Source of the DNA: Mycobacteriaceae bacterium
GTDB lineage: Bacteria; Actinomycetota; Actinomycetes; Mycobacteriales; Mycobacteriaceae
Assembly (NCBI GenBank): GCA_019749805.1
Contig: JAIEPH010000041.1
Coordinates: 1-40,163 of the forward strand
Length of the DNA stretch: 40,163 nt
Direction of reading: 5' to 3'
A program made the position numbers and the translations under genes. Each line of letters starts with the position of its first letter. Position 1 is the first letter of the stretch. Below, piece after piece: positions 7,644 through 16,305 of this stretch. The notes under the pieces are model-generated. The model was not told the origin of the DNA, made no database searches, and was given only the letters and a program-made list of their open reading frames with translations.

Positions 7644-8855
7644 ATGTCTGAAGAAGCCTTCATCTACGAGGCCATTCGCACGCCTCGCGGCAAGAACAAA
7701 AACGGCGCCCTCAACGAGGTCAAGCCCGTCAACCTGGTCGTCGGACTCATCGACGAGCTGCGCACCCGCTTTCCCGACCTGGACGAGAACTTGATCAGCG
7801 ATCTCATCCTCGGCGTCGTGTCGCCCGTCGGCGACCAGGGTGGCGATATCGCCCGCACCGCAGCGCTGGTGGCCAAGCTGCCCGAGACCACCGGCGGATT
7901 CCAGCTCAACCGCTTCTGCGCGTCCGGCCTGGAGGCCGTGAACACCGCTGCGCAGAAGGTCCGCTCCGGCTGGGACGACCTGGTGCTGGCCGGCGGCGTC
8001 GAGTCGATGAGCCGCGTCCCGATGGGCTCCGACGGCGGCGCGTGGGCCACCGACCCCGAGACCAACTACCGCCTGGGCTTCGTGCCACAGGGCATCGGCG
8101 CCGATCTGATCGCCACCATCGAGGGCTTCTCCCGCGAGGACGTCGACCGCTACGCGCTGCGCAGCCAGGAGAAGGCCGCCGCCGCATGGTCGGGTGGCTA
8201 CTTCGCGAAGTCCGTCGTTCCGGTGAAGGACCAGAACGGTCTGGTCATCCTCGATCACGACGAGCACATGCGCGCTGACACCACGCTCGAGGGCCTTGGC
8301 AAGCTCAAGACCGCGTTCGACGGTGTCGGCGCGATGGGCGGCTTCGACGACGTGGCGCTGCAGAAGTACCACAACGTCGAGCGGATCAACCACGTCCACA
8401 CCGGCGGCAACAGCTCCGGCATCGTCGACGGCGCCGCCCTGGTGCTCGTCGGCAGCGAAAGTGCGGGCAAGTCACAGGGTCTCACTCCGCGGGCGCGCAT
8501 CGTCGCCACCGCCACCAGCGGTGCCGACCCCGTCATCATGCTGACCGGCCCGACGCCCGCCACCAAGAAGGTGCTGGACCGCGCCGGGCTCACGGTCGAC
8601 GACATCGACCTGTTCGAGCTGAACGAGGCGTTCGCCTCGGTGGTGCTGAAGTTCCAGAAGGACCTGAACATCCCCGACGAGAAGCTGAACGTCAACGGTG
8701 GCGCCATCGCGATGGGTCACCCGCTGGGCGCCACCGGCGCCATGATCACCGGAACCATGGTCGACGAGCTCGAGCGTCGCAATGCGCGCCGCGCGCTCGT
8801 CACGTTGTGCATCGGCGGCGGCATGGGTGTCGCGACCATCATCGAGAGGGTGTAA
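7644..8855 (+). CDS. fadA: Acetyl-CoA acyltransferase (3-ketoacyl-CoA thiolase)
   Basis: A thiolase of 403 aa, the last step of beta-oxidation: cleavage of 3-ketoacyl-CoA by CoA. The nucleophile C92 lies in NRFCASGLEAV. The C-terminal catalytic His (about H359) lies in GGAIAMGHPLGATG and the second Cys (about C389) in CIGGGMG. Full length. fadB begins 4 bases after its stop, so the two form the multienzyme beta-oxidation operon (Rv0859-Rv0860 equivalent, from memory). The ATG at 7644 fits the family N-terminus (EAFIYEAIRTPRGK). The operator-like repeat about 80 bp upstream is the probable control site. Confidence 0.95.
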   Translation: MSEEAFIYEAIRTPRGKNKNGALNEVKPVNLVVGLIDELRTRFPDLDENLISDLILGVVSPVGDQGGDIARTAALVAKLPETTGGFQLNRFCASGLEAVNTAAQKVRSGWDDLVLAGGVESMSRVPMGSDGGAWATDPETNYRLGFVPQGIGADLIATIEGFSREDVDRYALRSQEKAAAAWSGGYFAKSVVPVKDQNGLVILDHDEHMRADTTLEGLGKLKTAFDGVGAMGGFDDVALQKYHNVERINHVHTGGNSSGIVDGAALVLVGSESAGKSQGLTPRARIVATATSGADPVIMLTGPTPATKKVLDRAGLTVDDIDLFELNEAFASVVLKFQKDLNIPDEKLNVNGGAIAMGHPLGATGAMITGTMVDELERRNARRALVTLCIGGGMGVATIIERV

Positions 8856-8859
8856 GACC

Positions 8860-11004
8860 ATGGCAGAGAACACCATTCAGTGGGACAAGGATGCCGACGG
8901 CATCGTCACCCTGACGCTGGACGACCCGACCGGTTCGGCCAACGTGATGAACGAGCACTACCAGGAGTCAATGCACAATGCCGTAGAAAGGCTTGTCGCG
9001 GAGAAGGATTCGATCAGCGGCGTCGTCATCGCCAGCGCAAAGAAGACCTTCTTCGCAGGCGGTGACCTCAAGGGCATGATCAAGCTGGGGCCCGAGGACG
9101 CGGGTGAGGCCTTCAGCATGGTCGAAGCTGTCAAGGCCGACCTGCGCAAGCTCGAGACGCTCGGCAAACCGGTTGTGGCAGCCATCAACGGTGCCGCGCT
9201 CGGTGGTGGCCTCGAGATCGCCCTCGCATGCCATCACCGGATCATCGCGGACGTGTCCGGCGCGGTCGTCGGCTTCCCCGAGGTGACGCTGGGGCTGCTG
9301 CCCGGCGGCGGTGGTGTCGCCCGTTCGGTGCGGATGTTCGGTATCCAGAAGGCCTTCATGGAGGTGCTGAGCCAGGGCACGCGCTTCAAGCCGGGCAAGG
9401 CCAAGGAGGTCGGTCTGGTCGACGAACTGCTGCCGACGGTCGACGAGTTGGTACCCGCCGCCAAGGCCTGGATCAAGGCCAACCCGGACGCGCATACCCA
9501 GCCGTGGGACGCCAAGGGCTACAAGATGCCCGGCGGCACGCCGGCCAGCCCCGGCCTGGCGGGCATCCTCCCGTCGTTCCCGGCGCTGTTGAAAAAGCAG
9601 CTCAAGGGTGCGCCGATGCCCGCCCCGCGGGCCATCCTGGACGCGGCCGTCGAGGGCGCACAGGTGGACTTCGACACCGCCAGCCGGATCGAGAGCCGCT
9701 ACTTCACGCAGTTGGTCACCGGGCAGACCGCCAAGAACATGATCCAGGCGTTCTTCCTCGACCTGCAGCACATCAACGGCGGCGGCAGCCGTCCCGACGG
9801 CATCAAGCCCGTGAAGATCAACAAGATCGGTGTGCTCGGTGCGGGCATGATGGGCGCCGGCATCGCCTACGTCTCGGCGAAGGCCGGGTTCGACGTCGTG
9901 CTCAAGGACGTCTCGATCGAGGCCGCGCAGAAGGGTAAGGGCTACTCCGAGAAGCTCGAAGCCAAGGCGCTGGAGCGGGGCAAGACCACGCAGGAGAAAT
10001 CCGACGCGCTGCTGGCCCGCATCACCCCGACCGCCGACGCCGCGGACTTCAAGGGCGTCGACTTCGTCATCGAGGCGGTCTTCGAAAGCCAGGACCTCAA
10101 GCACAAGGTGTTCCAGGAAATCGAGGACATCGTCGAGCCGAACGCGCTGCTGGGCTCGAACACCTCCACGCTGCCGATCACCGGTCTGGCGACCGGTGTG
10201 AAGCGCCAGGAGGACTTCATCGGGATCCACTTCTTCTCACCGGTCGACAAGATGCCCCTGGTCGAGATCATCAAGGGCGAGAAGACCTCTGACGAGGCGC
10301 TGGCCCGCGTGTTCGACTACACGCTGGCCATCGGCAAGACGCCGATCGTGGTCAACGACAGCCGTGGCTTCTTCACCAGCCGCGTCATCGGCACCTTCGT
10401 CAACGAGGCGCTGGCGATGCTCGGTGAGGGCGTCGCGCCGGCCAGCATCGAGCAGGCGGGTTCGCAGGCCGGCTACCCCGCGCCGCCGCTGCAGCTGTCC
10501 GACGAGCTGAATCTCGAGTTGATGCACAAGATCGCGGCGGCGACCCGCAAGGGTGTCGAAGACGATGGTGGCACCTATGTGCCGCACCCGGCCGAGGCAG
10601 TCGTCGAGAAGATGATCGAACTCGGTCGCCCTTCGCGGTTGAAGGGTGCCGGCTTCTACGAGTACGTCGACGGTAAGCGCACCGGTCTGTGGTCGGGATT
10701 GCGTGAGACGTTCAAGTCGGGCAGCACCGAGATCCCGCTTCAGGACATGATCGACCGGATGCTGTTCGCCGAGGCGCTGGAAACCCAGAAGTGCCTTGAC
10801 GAAGGCGTTCTCACGTCGACCGCCGATGCCAACATCGGGTCGATCATGGGCATCGGCTTCCCGCCCTACACCGGCGGCTCGGCGCAGTTCATCGTCGGCT
10901 ACGAGGGCGCTGGCGGCGTCGGCAAGGACGCCTTCGTCGCGCGCGCCAAGGAGCTGGCCGCCAAGTACGGCGACCGCTTCAACCCGCCGACGTCGCTGCT
11001 GTAA
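8860..11004 (+). CDS. fadB: Bifunctional enoyl-CoA hydratase / 3-hydroxyacyl-CoA dehydrogenase
   Basis: A beta-oxidation alpha-subunit of 714 aa. The N-terminal crotonase domain (residues 1-300) shows the oxyanion-hole segments FFAGGDLKGM and AINGAALGGGLEIALAC. The catalytic Glu segment is FPEVTLGLLPGGGG. The NAD-binding dehydrogenase domain starts near residue 322 with IGVLGAGMMGAGIA. It continues with GSNTSTLPIT and the catalytic GIHFFSPVDKMPLVEII, followed by the C-terminal 3HCDH domains. It forms a complex with the adjacent FadA. ATG 8860 follows the fadA stop directly; the upstream in-frame start lies inside fadA and is rejected. Confidence 0.95.
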   Translation: MAENTIQWDKDADGIVTLTLDDPTGSANVMNEHYQESMHNAVERLVAEKDSISGVVIASAKKTFFAGGDLKGMIKLGPEDAGEAFSMVEAVKADLRKLETLGKPVVAAINGAALGGGLEIALACHHRIIADVSGAVVGFPEVTLGLLPGGGGVARSVRMFGIQKAFMEVLSQGTRFKPGKAKEVGLVDELLPTVDELVPAAKAWIKANPDAHTQPWDAKGYKMPGGTPASPGLAGILPSFPALLKKQLKGAPMPAPRAILDAAVEGAQVDFDTASRIESRYFTQLVTGQTAKNMIQAFFLDLQHINGGGSRPDGIKPVKINKIGVLGAGMMGAGIAYVSAKAGFDVVLKDVSIEAAQKGKGYSEKLEAKALERGKTTQEKSDALLARITPTADAADFKGVDFVIEAVFESQDLKHKVFQEIEDIVEPNALLGSNTSTLPITGLATGVKRQEDFIGIHFFSPVDKMPLVEIIKGEKTSDEALARVFDYTLAIGKTPIVVNDSRGFFTSRVIGTFVNEALAMLGEGVAPASIEQAGSQAGYPAPPLQLSDELNLELMHKIAAATRKGVEDDGGTYVPHPAEAVVEKMIELGRPSRLKGAGFYEYVDGKRTGLWSGLRETFKSGSTEIPLQDMIDRMLFAEALETQKCLDEGVLTSTADANIGSIMGIGFPPYTGGSAQFIVGYEGAGGVGKDAFVARAKELAAKYGDRFNPPTSLL

Positions 11005-11018
11005 ATATTTCTCCCGAG

Positions 11019-11067
11019 TGGCCACTTGTGACATACGAACGGCGAAGTGCCGTGTCACAGGTGGCCA
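11019..11067. repeat. Long stem-loop repeat between fadB and the peptidase gene
   Basis: TGGCCACTTGTGACA (11019-11033) pairs with TGTCACAGGTGGCCA (11053-11067), giving a 15-bp stem with one G-U pair. The 19-base loop contains a small hairpin, CGGC/GCCG. There is no T-run. It looks like a dispersed mycobacterial intergenic stem-loop and could act as a processing or stabilising element after fadB. No second copy was found in this window. Confidence 0.6.
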
Positions 11068-11088
11068 TTCGGCATTAGGGTCGCGAAC

Positions 11089-12924
11089 ATGGCCGACGTG
11101 AAGCTCATTCCGCTCGAAGTGTTGCTCGGCAACCCACAGCGGGCGGGAGCGCAGATCTCGCCGGACGGCAAGCGGCTGTCCTACCTGGCGCCGCTGGATG
11201 GCGTGATGAACGTGTTCGTCGGCGACGCCGGGGCGGACAACGAACGACCGGTCACCTACGACACCGAACGCGGGATCCAGGGGTATTTCTGGGGGCACGA
11301 CAGTCGCCGCATCATGTACGTGCGGGACAAAGACGGCAGCGAGAACTTCCGCCTCTTCGACGTCGACCTGGAGACGGGCGTCGAGCGCGACCTGACTCCT
11401 TTCGACGAGGTGCAATGCCAGATCATTGCCCACCGCAAGGAATTTCCCAACGTCGTGCTCCTCGGCCTGAACAAGGACAACCCTGCGCTGCACGACGTTT
11501 ATCGCATGGATCTGACGACGGGAGAGCTCGAGAAGATCGTCGAGAACCCCGGTTTTGTCGGTTGGGTCGTCGACCCCGACCTGAAGGTTCGCGGCGCCGT
11601 GCAGCCATTGCCCGACGGTGGCGCGGTGTTCCTGGTGCGTGACGACGAGGCGTCGGACTGGCGCCCGCTGTTGCAGGTGCCGCCGGAAGATGCGGAGACG
11701 TCGGGACCGCTGGGCTTCACCAGAGACGGCCACAGCATGTACGTCCAGACCTCCGTCGACGCCAACACCGGTCGCCTGGTGAAGATGGACATAGCGACGG
11801 GTGCTTTCGACGTGATCGCCGAAGATGCGGATCACGACATCGCGGGCGCGATGTTGAACCCGGACACCCGCGAGGTCGAGGCCGTGCTGGTGTACCGGGA
11901 TCGCCTGGAGTATCAGGTGTTCGACGACGCGGTCCGTGGTGACATCGAAGCGCTGCAACGGCTGAGCAACGGCGACCTGTCGATAACCGATCGAAGCAAC
12001 GATGACACGACGTGGCTCGTGACCTTCGACGACGACAGCGGCCCCGTGAAGTTCTACACCTGGGACCGTGAAACGAAGACGGCGACGTTCCTGTTCGACC
12101 ATCGACCGCAGCTCAACGACTACCCGTTGGTGCCGATGGAACCGTTCAGTTACACCGCGCGGGACGGGCTGACGATCCACGGCTATCTGACCTTCCCGGC
12201 GGAGGTCGACCGTTCCGGTCTACCTGCGGTACTCACCGTGCACGGCGGGCCGTGGGTCCGCGACGCGTGGGGGCTGGATCCCGAGGCGCAGTGGCTGGCG
12301 AACCGGGGCTACGTGTGCGTGCACGTGAACTTCCGCGGCTCCAGCGGCTACGGCAAGAACTTCCTCAACGCAGGAGATCGCGAATGGGGCGCCAAGATGC
12401 ACGAGGACCTGCTGGACGCCGTCGATCACCTTGTCGCACAAGGCATCGTCGACCGCGACCGCGTCGCGATCTACGGCGGCTCCTACGGCGGCTATGCCGC
12501 ACTGATCGGTGCGACGTTCACCCCCGACGTGTTCAGGTGCGCGATCTCGATGGTCGGTCCGTCGAACCTGAACACCCTCATCGCGTCGATTCCCGAGTAC
12601 TGGAAACCGCTGCTGTCGATGTTCCACAAACGGGTCGGTGACGACGAGGACTTCCTGTGGTCGCGCTCGCCGCTGTCCAAAGTCGACAACATTGCAATCC
12701 CCATCCTGATTGCCCAGGGCGAGAACGATCCACGGGTGAAACAGGCGGAATCGGAACAGATCGTCGCGGCGATGAAGAAGCACGACATCGACCACGAGTA
12801 CGCCTTGTACGCGAACGAAGGCCACGGCCTCGTCAAGCCCGAGAACCGCCTCGACTTCTATCGCCGGGCCGACCGATTCCTGGCAAAGCATCTCGGCGGT
12901 CGCGCAGAGGGCTTGATTCGCTAG
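11089..12924 (+). CDS. S9 family prolyl oligopeptidase-like serine peptidase
   Basis: A protein of 611 aa. The N-terminal 370 residues are a beta-propeller-like region with repeated Asp-rich strands. A C-terminal alpha/beta-hydrolase domain follows. The oxyanion region is HGGPW. The nucleophile is S465 in YGGSYGGYAA, the acid D547 in GENDPRV and the base H579 in NEGHGL, in the order usual for S9 enzymes. No signal peptide is visible, so it probably acts in the cytoplasm on short peptides. ATG 11089 is preferred to an earlier in-frame start that would lie inside the stem-loop repeat. It begins a block of seven genes not present at this position in M. tuberculosis (from memory). Confidence 0.9.
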   Translation: MADVKLIPLEVLLGNPQRAGAQISPDGKRLSYLAPLDGVMNVFVGDAGADNERPVTYDTERGIQGYFWGHDSRRIMYVRDKDGSENFRLFDVDLETGVERDLTPFDEVQCQIIAHRKEFPNVVLLGLNKDNPALHDVYRMDLTTGELEKIVENPGFVGWVVDPDLKVRGAVQPLPDGGAVFLVRDDEASDWRPLLQVPPEDAETSGPLGFTRDGHSMYVQTSVDANTGRLVKMDIATGAFDVIAEDADHDIAGAMLNPDTREVEAVLVYRDRLEYQVFDDAVRGDIEALQRLSNGDLSITDRSNDDTTWLVTFDDDSGPVKFYTWDRETKTATFLFDHRPQLNDYPLVPMEPFSYTARDGLTIHGYLTFPAEVDRSGLPAVLTVHGGPWVRDAWGLDPEAQWLANRGYVCVHVNFRGSSGYGKNFLNAGDREWGAKMHEDLLDAVDHLVAQGIVDRDRVAIYGGSYGGYAALIGATFTPDVFRCAISMVGPSNLNTLIASIPEYWKPLLSMFHKRVGDDEDFLWSRSPLSKVDNIAIPILIAQGENDPRVKQAESEQIVAAMKKHDIDHEYALYANEGHGLVKPENRLDFYRRADRFLAKHLGGRAEGLIR

Positions 12925-12933
12925 ATTGACGGG

Positions 12934-14415
12934 GTGCCCGGGAGCTTCACCGAATCGTTCGCCGCAGGCTTGGCGAGCTACGGCGACCGCCAGTGCATCC
13001 AGTTCGAGGGCCGGTGGTACACCGGCGACGAGGTCGCCGCATACGGTACCGCCATCGCCGACGTCTTGCGCAGCGCTGATGTCGCAGACGGCGCCCCCGT
13101 CGGTCTCGTGGTCCGCAACCGGCTGCAGCACGCCGCCGCGATCATCGGCTTTCTCGCCATCGGCCGCCCGGTCTCGATGATCTACTCGTTCCAGTCGCCA
13201 GAGGCGATCGGCCGCGACATCGAGAAGCTGGAGCTATCGGCGATCATCGCGGATCGCGAGGACTGGACGCACGAGGTCATCGCGGCGTGCATGCGGGCAG
13301 GTTGTGCGGGAGTGGCCATTTCGCTGACCGACCCGACGGTGTCACTGGTCGAGGGCCTGGAGCGGCGAGAGGTGTCGCGAAAGCACGCCGACGTCGAACC
13401 CGGTGTGGCATTGGAGATCCTGACCAGCGGCACCACCGGACCGCCGAAGCGGCAGGCGATCATGACGCCGGTGCTGGCGCGCACCGTGTTCAGCGTGACC
13501 AGCGGAGAGACCGCACCGTCGGACGCGCCGCCGGAGCTGGCGTACTGGCAGTTCGGGGGTATCGGCGTCTGCCAACTCGTCGCGGGTGTCTACAACGCCA
13601 GGCGGATCGTGATGCTGGAACGCTTCTCGGTCGAGGGATTCGTCGACGTGATCAAGACGCACCGCATCACGCGTTCTGGTGTGCAGCCCGCGGTGGTGCG
13701 CATGCTGCTGGACGCCGAGGTCGCCAAAGAGGATCTGGCTTCGCTGGAGTTCCTGATCAGCGCCTCGGGGCCGCTGGACCCGCAGACCCGCGTCGAATTC
13801 GAGGAGCACTTCGGCATTCCCATCCGGTTGGCTTACGGTGCAACGGAATTCGCCGGATCGCTGTGCGCCTGGACGCCGGACCTCGTCGACGAGTTCGGCC
13901 AATCCAAACGTGACAGCGTGGGTCGGGCGCTGCCCGACACCGAGGTCCGCGTCGTCGACGCGGATACCGGGGAGGAACTGCCCGCCGGCGAGCAGGGTCT
14001 GCTCGAAGCGAAGGTGGCGCCGATCAGTCCGGATTGGATCCGAACCACTGACATCGCCTCCATCGATACTGACGGCTTCGTCTACCTGCACGGTAGGGCC
14101 GACGGTGCGATCAACCGAGGCGGGTTCAAGATCATGCCGGAAACCGTTCGACGCGTGCTGATCTCGCATCCCGCCGTGCGTGACGCGTGTGTTGTCGGCG
14201 TACCTGACCCAAGGCTGGGCCAGGTGCCATTCGCCGCGATCGAAGTCGTCCAGGGTATGACGGCGCCATCCGGCGACGAGCTGAAAGACCTTGTCCGCCA
14301 GAAGTTGCCGATCTACAACGTGCCGGTGGCCTTCACTGTCGTCGACGATCTACCGCGCAACCCCGCGCTGAAGGTCAGCCTGCCGGCGGTTGCCGCGCTC
14401 TACCCGACGGGCTAG
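12934..14415 (+). CDS. AMP-dependent acyl-CoA synthetase/ligase
   Basis: An ANL-superfamily adenylating enzyme of 493 aa. The ATP-binding P-loop TSGTTGPPK is near residue 164, YGATEFAGSL near 305 and a GRADGAINRGGFKI hinge near 390. The catalytic lysine of the C-terminal domain is in LPRNPALKVSLP; the usual Gly before this Lys is replaced. It activates a carboxylic acid as acyl-AMP and then forms the CoA thioester; the chain length or type of acid is not predictable. GTG 12934 lies 9 bases after the peptidase stop, so the two are probably co-transcribed. Its stop overlaps the convergent PPOX gene. Confidence 0.87.
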   Translation: MPGSFTESFAAGLASYGDRQCIQFEGRWYTGDEVAAYGTAIADVLRSADVADGAPVGLVVRNRLQHAAAIIGFLAIGRPVSMIYSFQSPEAIGRDIEKLELSAIIADREDWTHEVIAACMRAGCAGVAISLTDPTVSLVEGLERREVSRKHADVEPGVALEILTSGTTGPPKRQAIMTPVLARTVFSVTSGETAPSDAPPELAYWQFGGIGVCQLVAGVYNARRIVMLERFSVEGFVDVIKTHRITRSGVQPAVVRMLLDAEVAKEDLASLEFLISASGPLDPQTRVEFEEHFGIPIRLAYGATEFAGSLCAWTPDLVDEFGQSKRDSVGRALPDTEVRVVDADTGEELPAGEQGLLEAKVAPISPDWIRTTDIASIDTDGFVYLHGRADGAINRGGFKIMPETVRRVLISHPAVRDACVVGVPDPRLGQVPFAAIEVVQGMTAPSGDELKDLVRQKLPIYNVPVAFTVVDDLPRNPALKVSLPAVAALYPTG

Positions 14416-14837
14416 ACAGCGCCCAGGTCGGATGACAGCCAGTGCTGCGGTTTCATGAAGATGGCGACGCCCTCGCCGTGTTCGCGACGGGCGAATTCGA
14501 GGTACCCGTCGACCTTGTCCGGCGGCAGGTAGCGCTTGACCATCTCGACGAGTTGTTCGTCGGTGGCCGGTTCGATGCGGCTGACCGGGCCGTCGACCGC
14601 GACGTAGCGCACCGTCGGCTCGAGACGCTGGGCCATCAGAGTGAACTCGCCCTGCGTTTCGATCAGGCGATGCTTGCGCGAGCCGGCACCCGTATGGATC
14701 CAGGGTTCACCGCCGGGACTGTACTGGTACCAGATCGGCACTGTCAGCGGTCCGCGCGTGTCACCAGCGCTCACCGAGAGCGCCCCAATGTGGGGCTCGG
14801 CCAGAAACTGTTCGCGTTCTTCCTTGGAGAGGGCCAT
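14412..14837 (-). CDS. Pyridoxamine 5'-phosphate oxidase-fold (PPOX) protein
   Basis: A split-barrel flavin-binding protein of 141 aa. It has the pattern of the PPOX/FDOR families: an N-terminal helix ending in EPHIGALSV, then PIWYQY, a GAGSRKHRLI phosphate-contact segment and a VRYVAVDGPVSRIEP strand pair. Such actinobacterial proteins use FMN, F420 or haem. I cannot tell which from sequence, and true PNP oxidase activity is unlikely. The 4-base overlap with the acyl-CoA ligase stop is convergent. It may share a leftward transcript with the small membrane protein 45 bp upstream. Confidence 0.82.
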   Translation of the reverse strand: MALSKEEREQFLAEPHIGALSVSAGDTRGPLTVPIWYQYSPGGEPWIHTGAGSRKHRLIETQGEFTLMAQRLEPTVRYVAVDGPVSRIEPATDEQLVEMVKRYLPPDKVDGYLEFARREHGEGVAIFMKPQHWLSSDLGAV

Positions 14838-14882
14838 GGCGTCAGGCTAGCGCCGGCCTCCGTCCAGTACGTCTGACCTGTG

Positions 14883-15092
14883 TCAGCAGCCGATCCGCGA
14901 GAAGAACGCCACGGCGACGAGGCCGATGACGAACGCCACCTGCGGCTGTCCTATCGCCATGGTGCTGACGATGCCCGCGATCGCGGCAATGGCGATCACG
15001 ACGAGCAGCAGGACATAGAACCATCGAACGTGGTGGTGGCTGTCTGCACGAACCGGGTGCGACTCCAACCCCGTCAGCGGGTCACGGACCAC
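14883..15092 (-). CDS. Small membrane protein, two TM segments
   Basis: A protein of about 69 aa. A short polar, His-rich N-terminus (SHHHVRW) is followed by two hydrophobic segments: FYVLLLVVIAIAAIAGIV, then VAFVIGLVAVAFF, separated by a Gly-Gln turn. The GTG at 15092 is chosen because it has an excellent Shine-Dalgarno sequence (AAGGAGG, 15098-15104) at correct spacing. An earlier in-frame ATG (15116) lies inside a CRP-type site and lacks such a signal. Function unknown; possibly a small envelope or stress protein. The CRP-type site directly upstream suggests cAMP-dependent control. Confidence 0.65.
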   Translation of the reverse strand: MVRDPLTGLESHPVRADSHHHVRWFYVLLLVVIAIAAIAGIVSTMAIGQPQVAFVIGLVAVAFFSRIGC

Positions 15093-15104
15093 AACCGCCT
15101 CCTT

Positions 15105-15120
15105 TGTGACATGCATCACA
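15105..15120. promoter_or_regulatory. CRP-type binding site
   Basis: TGTGACATGCATCACA has perfect TGTGA and TCACA half-sites with the 6-base spacing of CRP-family regulators. It sits just upstream of the Shine-Dalgarno of the small membrane protein gene and about 190 bp before the LLM gene on the other side. The first position suggests repression of the leftward gene or activation of a rightward promoter. Confidence 0.55.
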
Positions 15121-15312
15121 TCGATCTTCGCTATGTGAGCCACACCATATAACACCGATACGGCTTCCGCGATGCCGATGGATCAGATGTCGCTGTTGCA
15201 GCCTGATAACGGCCCGACCACTGCGTATCTGGTGAACACTGCTACGTAACTCCTGCAGAAACCGGGGAAGTACGAGACGGCCCCCACCGTTGTTTGCATA
15301 GAGTTGCAAGCC
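15121..15312. other. Divergent intergenic region
   Basis: About 190 bases between the CRP-type site and the LLM gene. It is somewhat AT-richer than its surroundings (a CACCATATAACACC segment near 15143-15156) and probably contains the leftward and rightward promoters. No open frame with a convincing start and no hairpin terminator seen. Confidence 0.4.
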
Positions 15313-16302
15313 ATGCGCTTTGGACTCTTCATCCCGCAGGGCTGGCGACTCGATCTCGTTGACATCCCGACCGAGCAGCAATGGCCGATCATGCGTGACC
15401 TCGCCGTGTACGCCGACGCGGGCCCCTGGGATTCGCTGTGGGTGTACGACCATTTCCACACCGTTCCCGTGCCGACGGACGAGGCGACCCATGAGGCGTG
15501 GTCGCTGATGTCGGCCTACGCCGCGAGCACGTCCCGCATCAAGCTCGGCCAGATGTGTACGGCGATGGGCTACCGCAATCCGGTGTATCTGGCGAAGGTC
15601 GCCGCCACCGCCGACATCATCTCCGGCGGCCGGGTGCAGATGGGGATCGGCGGCGGCTGGTATCAGCACGAGTGGGAGGCCTACGGCTACGGGTTTCCGT
15701 CAGCCGGTACCCGACTCGGCATGCTCGACGAGGGCGTCCAGATCATGCGTGACGCCTGGCGCGACGGGCGGGTCAGCCTCGCCGGCAAGCACTATCAGGT
15801 CGACGGCGCGATCGTCGCGCCCAAGCCGTTGCAGGACGGCGGGCCTCCGATGTGGATCGCCGGTGGCGGCGAGAAGGTGACGCTGCGCATCGCCGCGAAG
15901 TACGCCCAATACACCAACTTCACGTCGGACCCCGACGGCTTCGTGCACAAGTCGCAGATCCTGGCCGAACACTGCCGGGCCGTGGGCACCGACTACGAGG
16001 CGATCGTGCGGTCGTCCAACTTCAACGCCGTCATCGGCACCTCGGAGAGCGACGTCAAGGAGCGCTTGGCGCGGCTGCGCGCCCAGCAGGTGACCAAGGC
16101 GGACGAATCCGCGGTCGACGTCATGCTCGGCACTGTCTGCGCTCCTGAATCCGCCACTGGCACCACGGAACAAGCGATCGAGAAACTCGCGCGCATGCGG
16201 GAACTGGGCTGCGAATACGCGATCATGTACTTTCCCGAGGCCGCGTACGACCGCACCGGCATCGAACTGTTCGAGCGCGAGGTCATCCCCGCGCTGGCGT
16301 GA
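15313..16302 (+). CDS. LLM-class F420-dependent oxidoreductase
   Basis: A luciferase-like TIM-barrel protein of 329 aa, typical of mycobacterial F420-using enzymes. It shows MRFGLFIPQGW at the start, GPWDSLWVYDHFH, GQMCTAMGYRNPVYLAKVAATADIISGGRVQMGIGGGW and GPPMWIAGGGEKVTLRIAAKYA. ATG 15313 gives the standard N-terminus; a TTG three codons earlier is less likely. The cofactor is probably F420H2 rather than FMN, based on family membership; the substrate is unknown. Its stop is 3 bases from that of the convergent Pro-rich protein gene. Confidence 0.88.
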   Translation: MRFGLFIPQGWRLDLVDIPTEQQWPIMRDLAVYADAGPWDSLWVYDHFHTVPVPTDEATHEAWSLMSAYAASTSRIKLGQMCTAMGYRNPVYLAKVAATADIISGGRVQMGIGGGWYQHEWEAYGYGFPSAGTRLGMLDEGVQIMRDAWRDGRVSLAGKHYQVDGAIVAPKPLQDGGPPMWIAGGGEKVTLRIAAKYAQYTNFTSDPDGFVHKSQILAEHCRAVGTDYEAIVRSSNFNAVIGTSESDVKERLARLRAQQVTKADESAVDVMLGTVCAPESATGTTEQAIEKLARMRELGCEYAIMYFPEAAYDRTGIELFEREVIPALA

Positions 16303-16305
16303 CCG

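Noticed and set aside
10237..12180. 647-codon minus-strand frame opposite fadB and the peptidase gene
   Set aside because: Shadow of two real genes; no motif and Arg/Val/Asp-rich noise composition.
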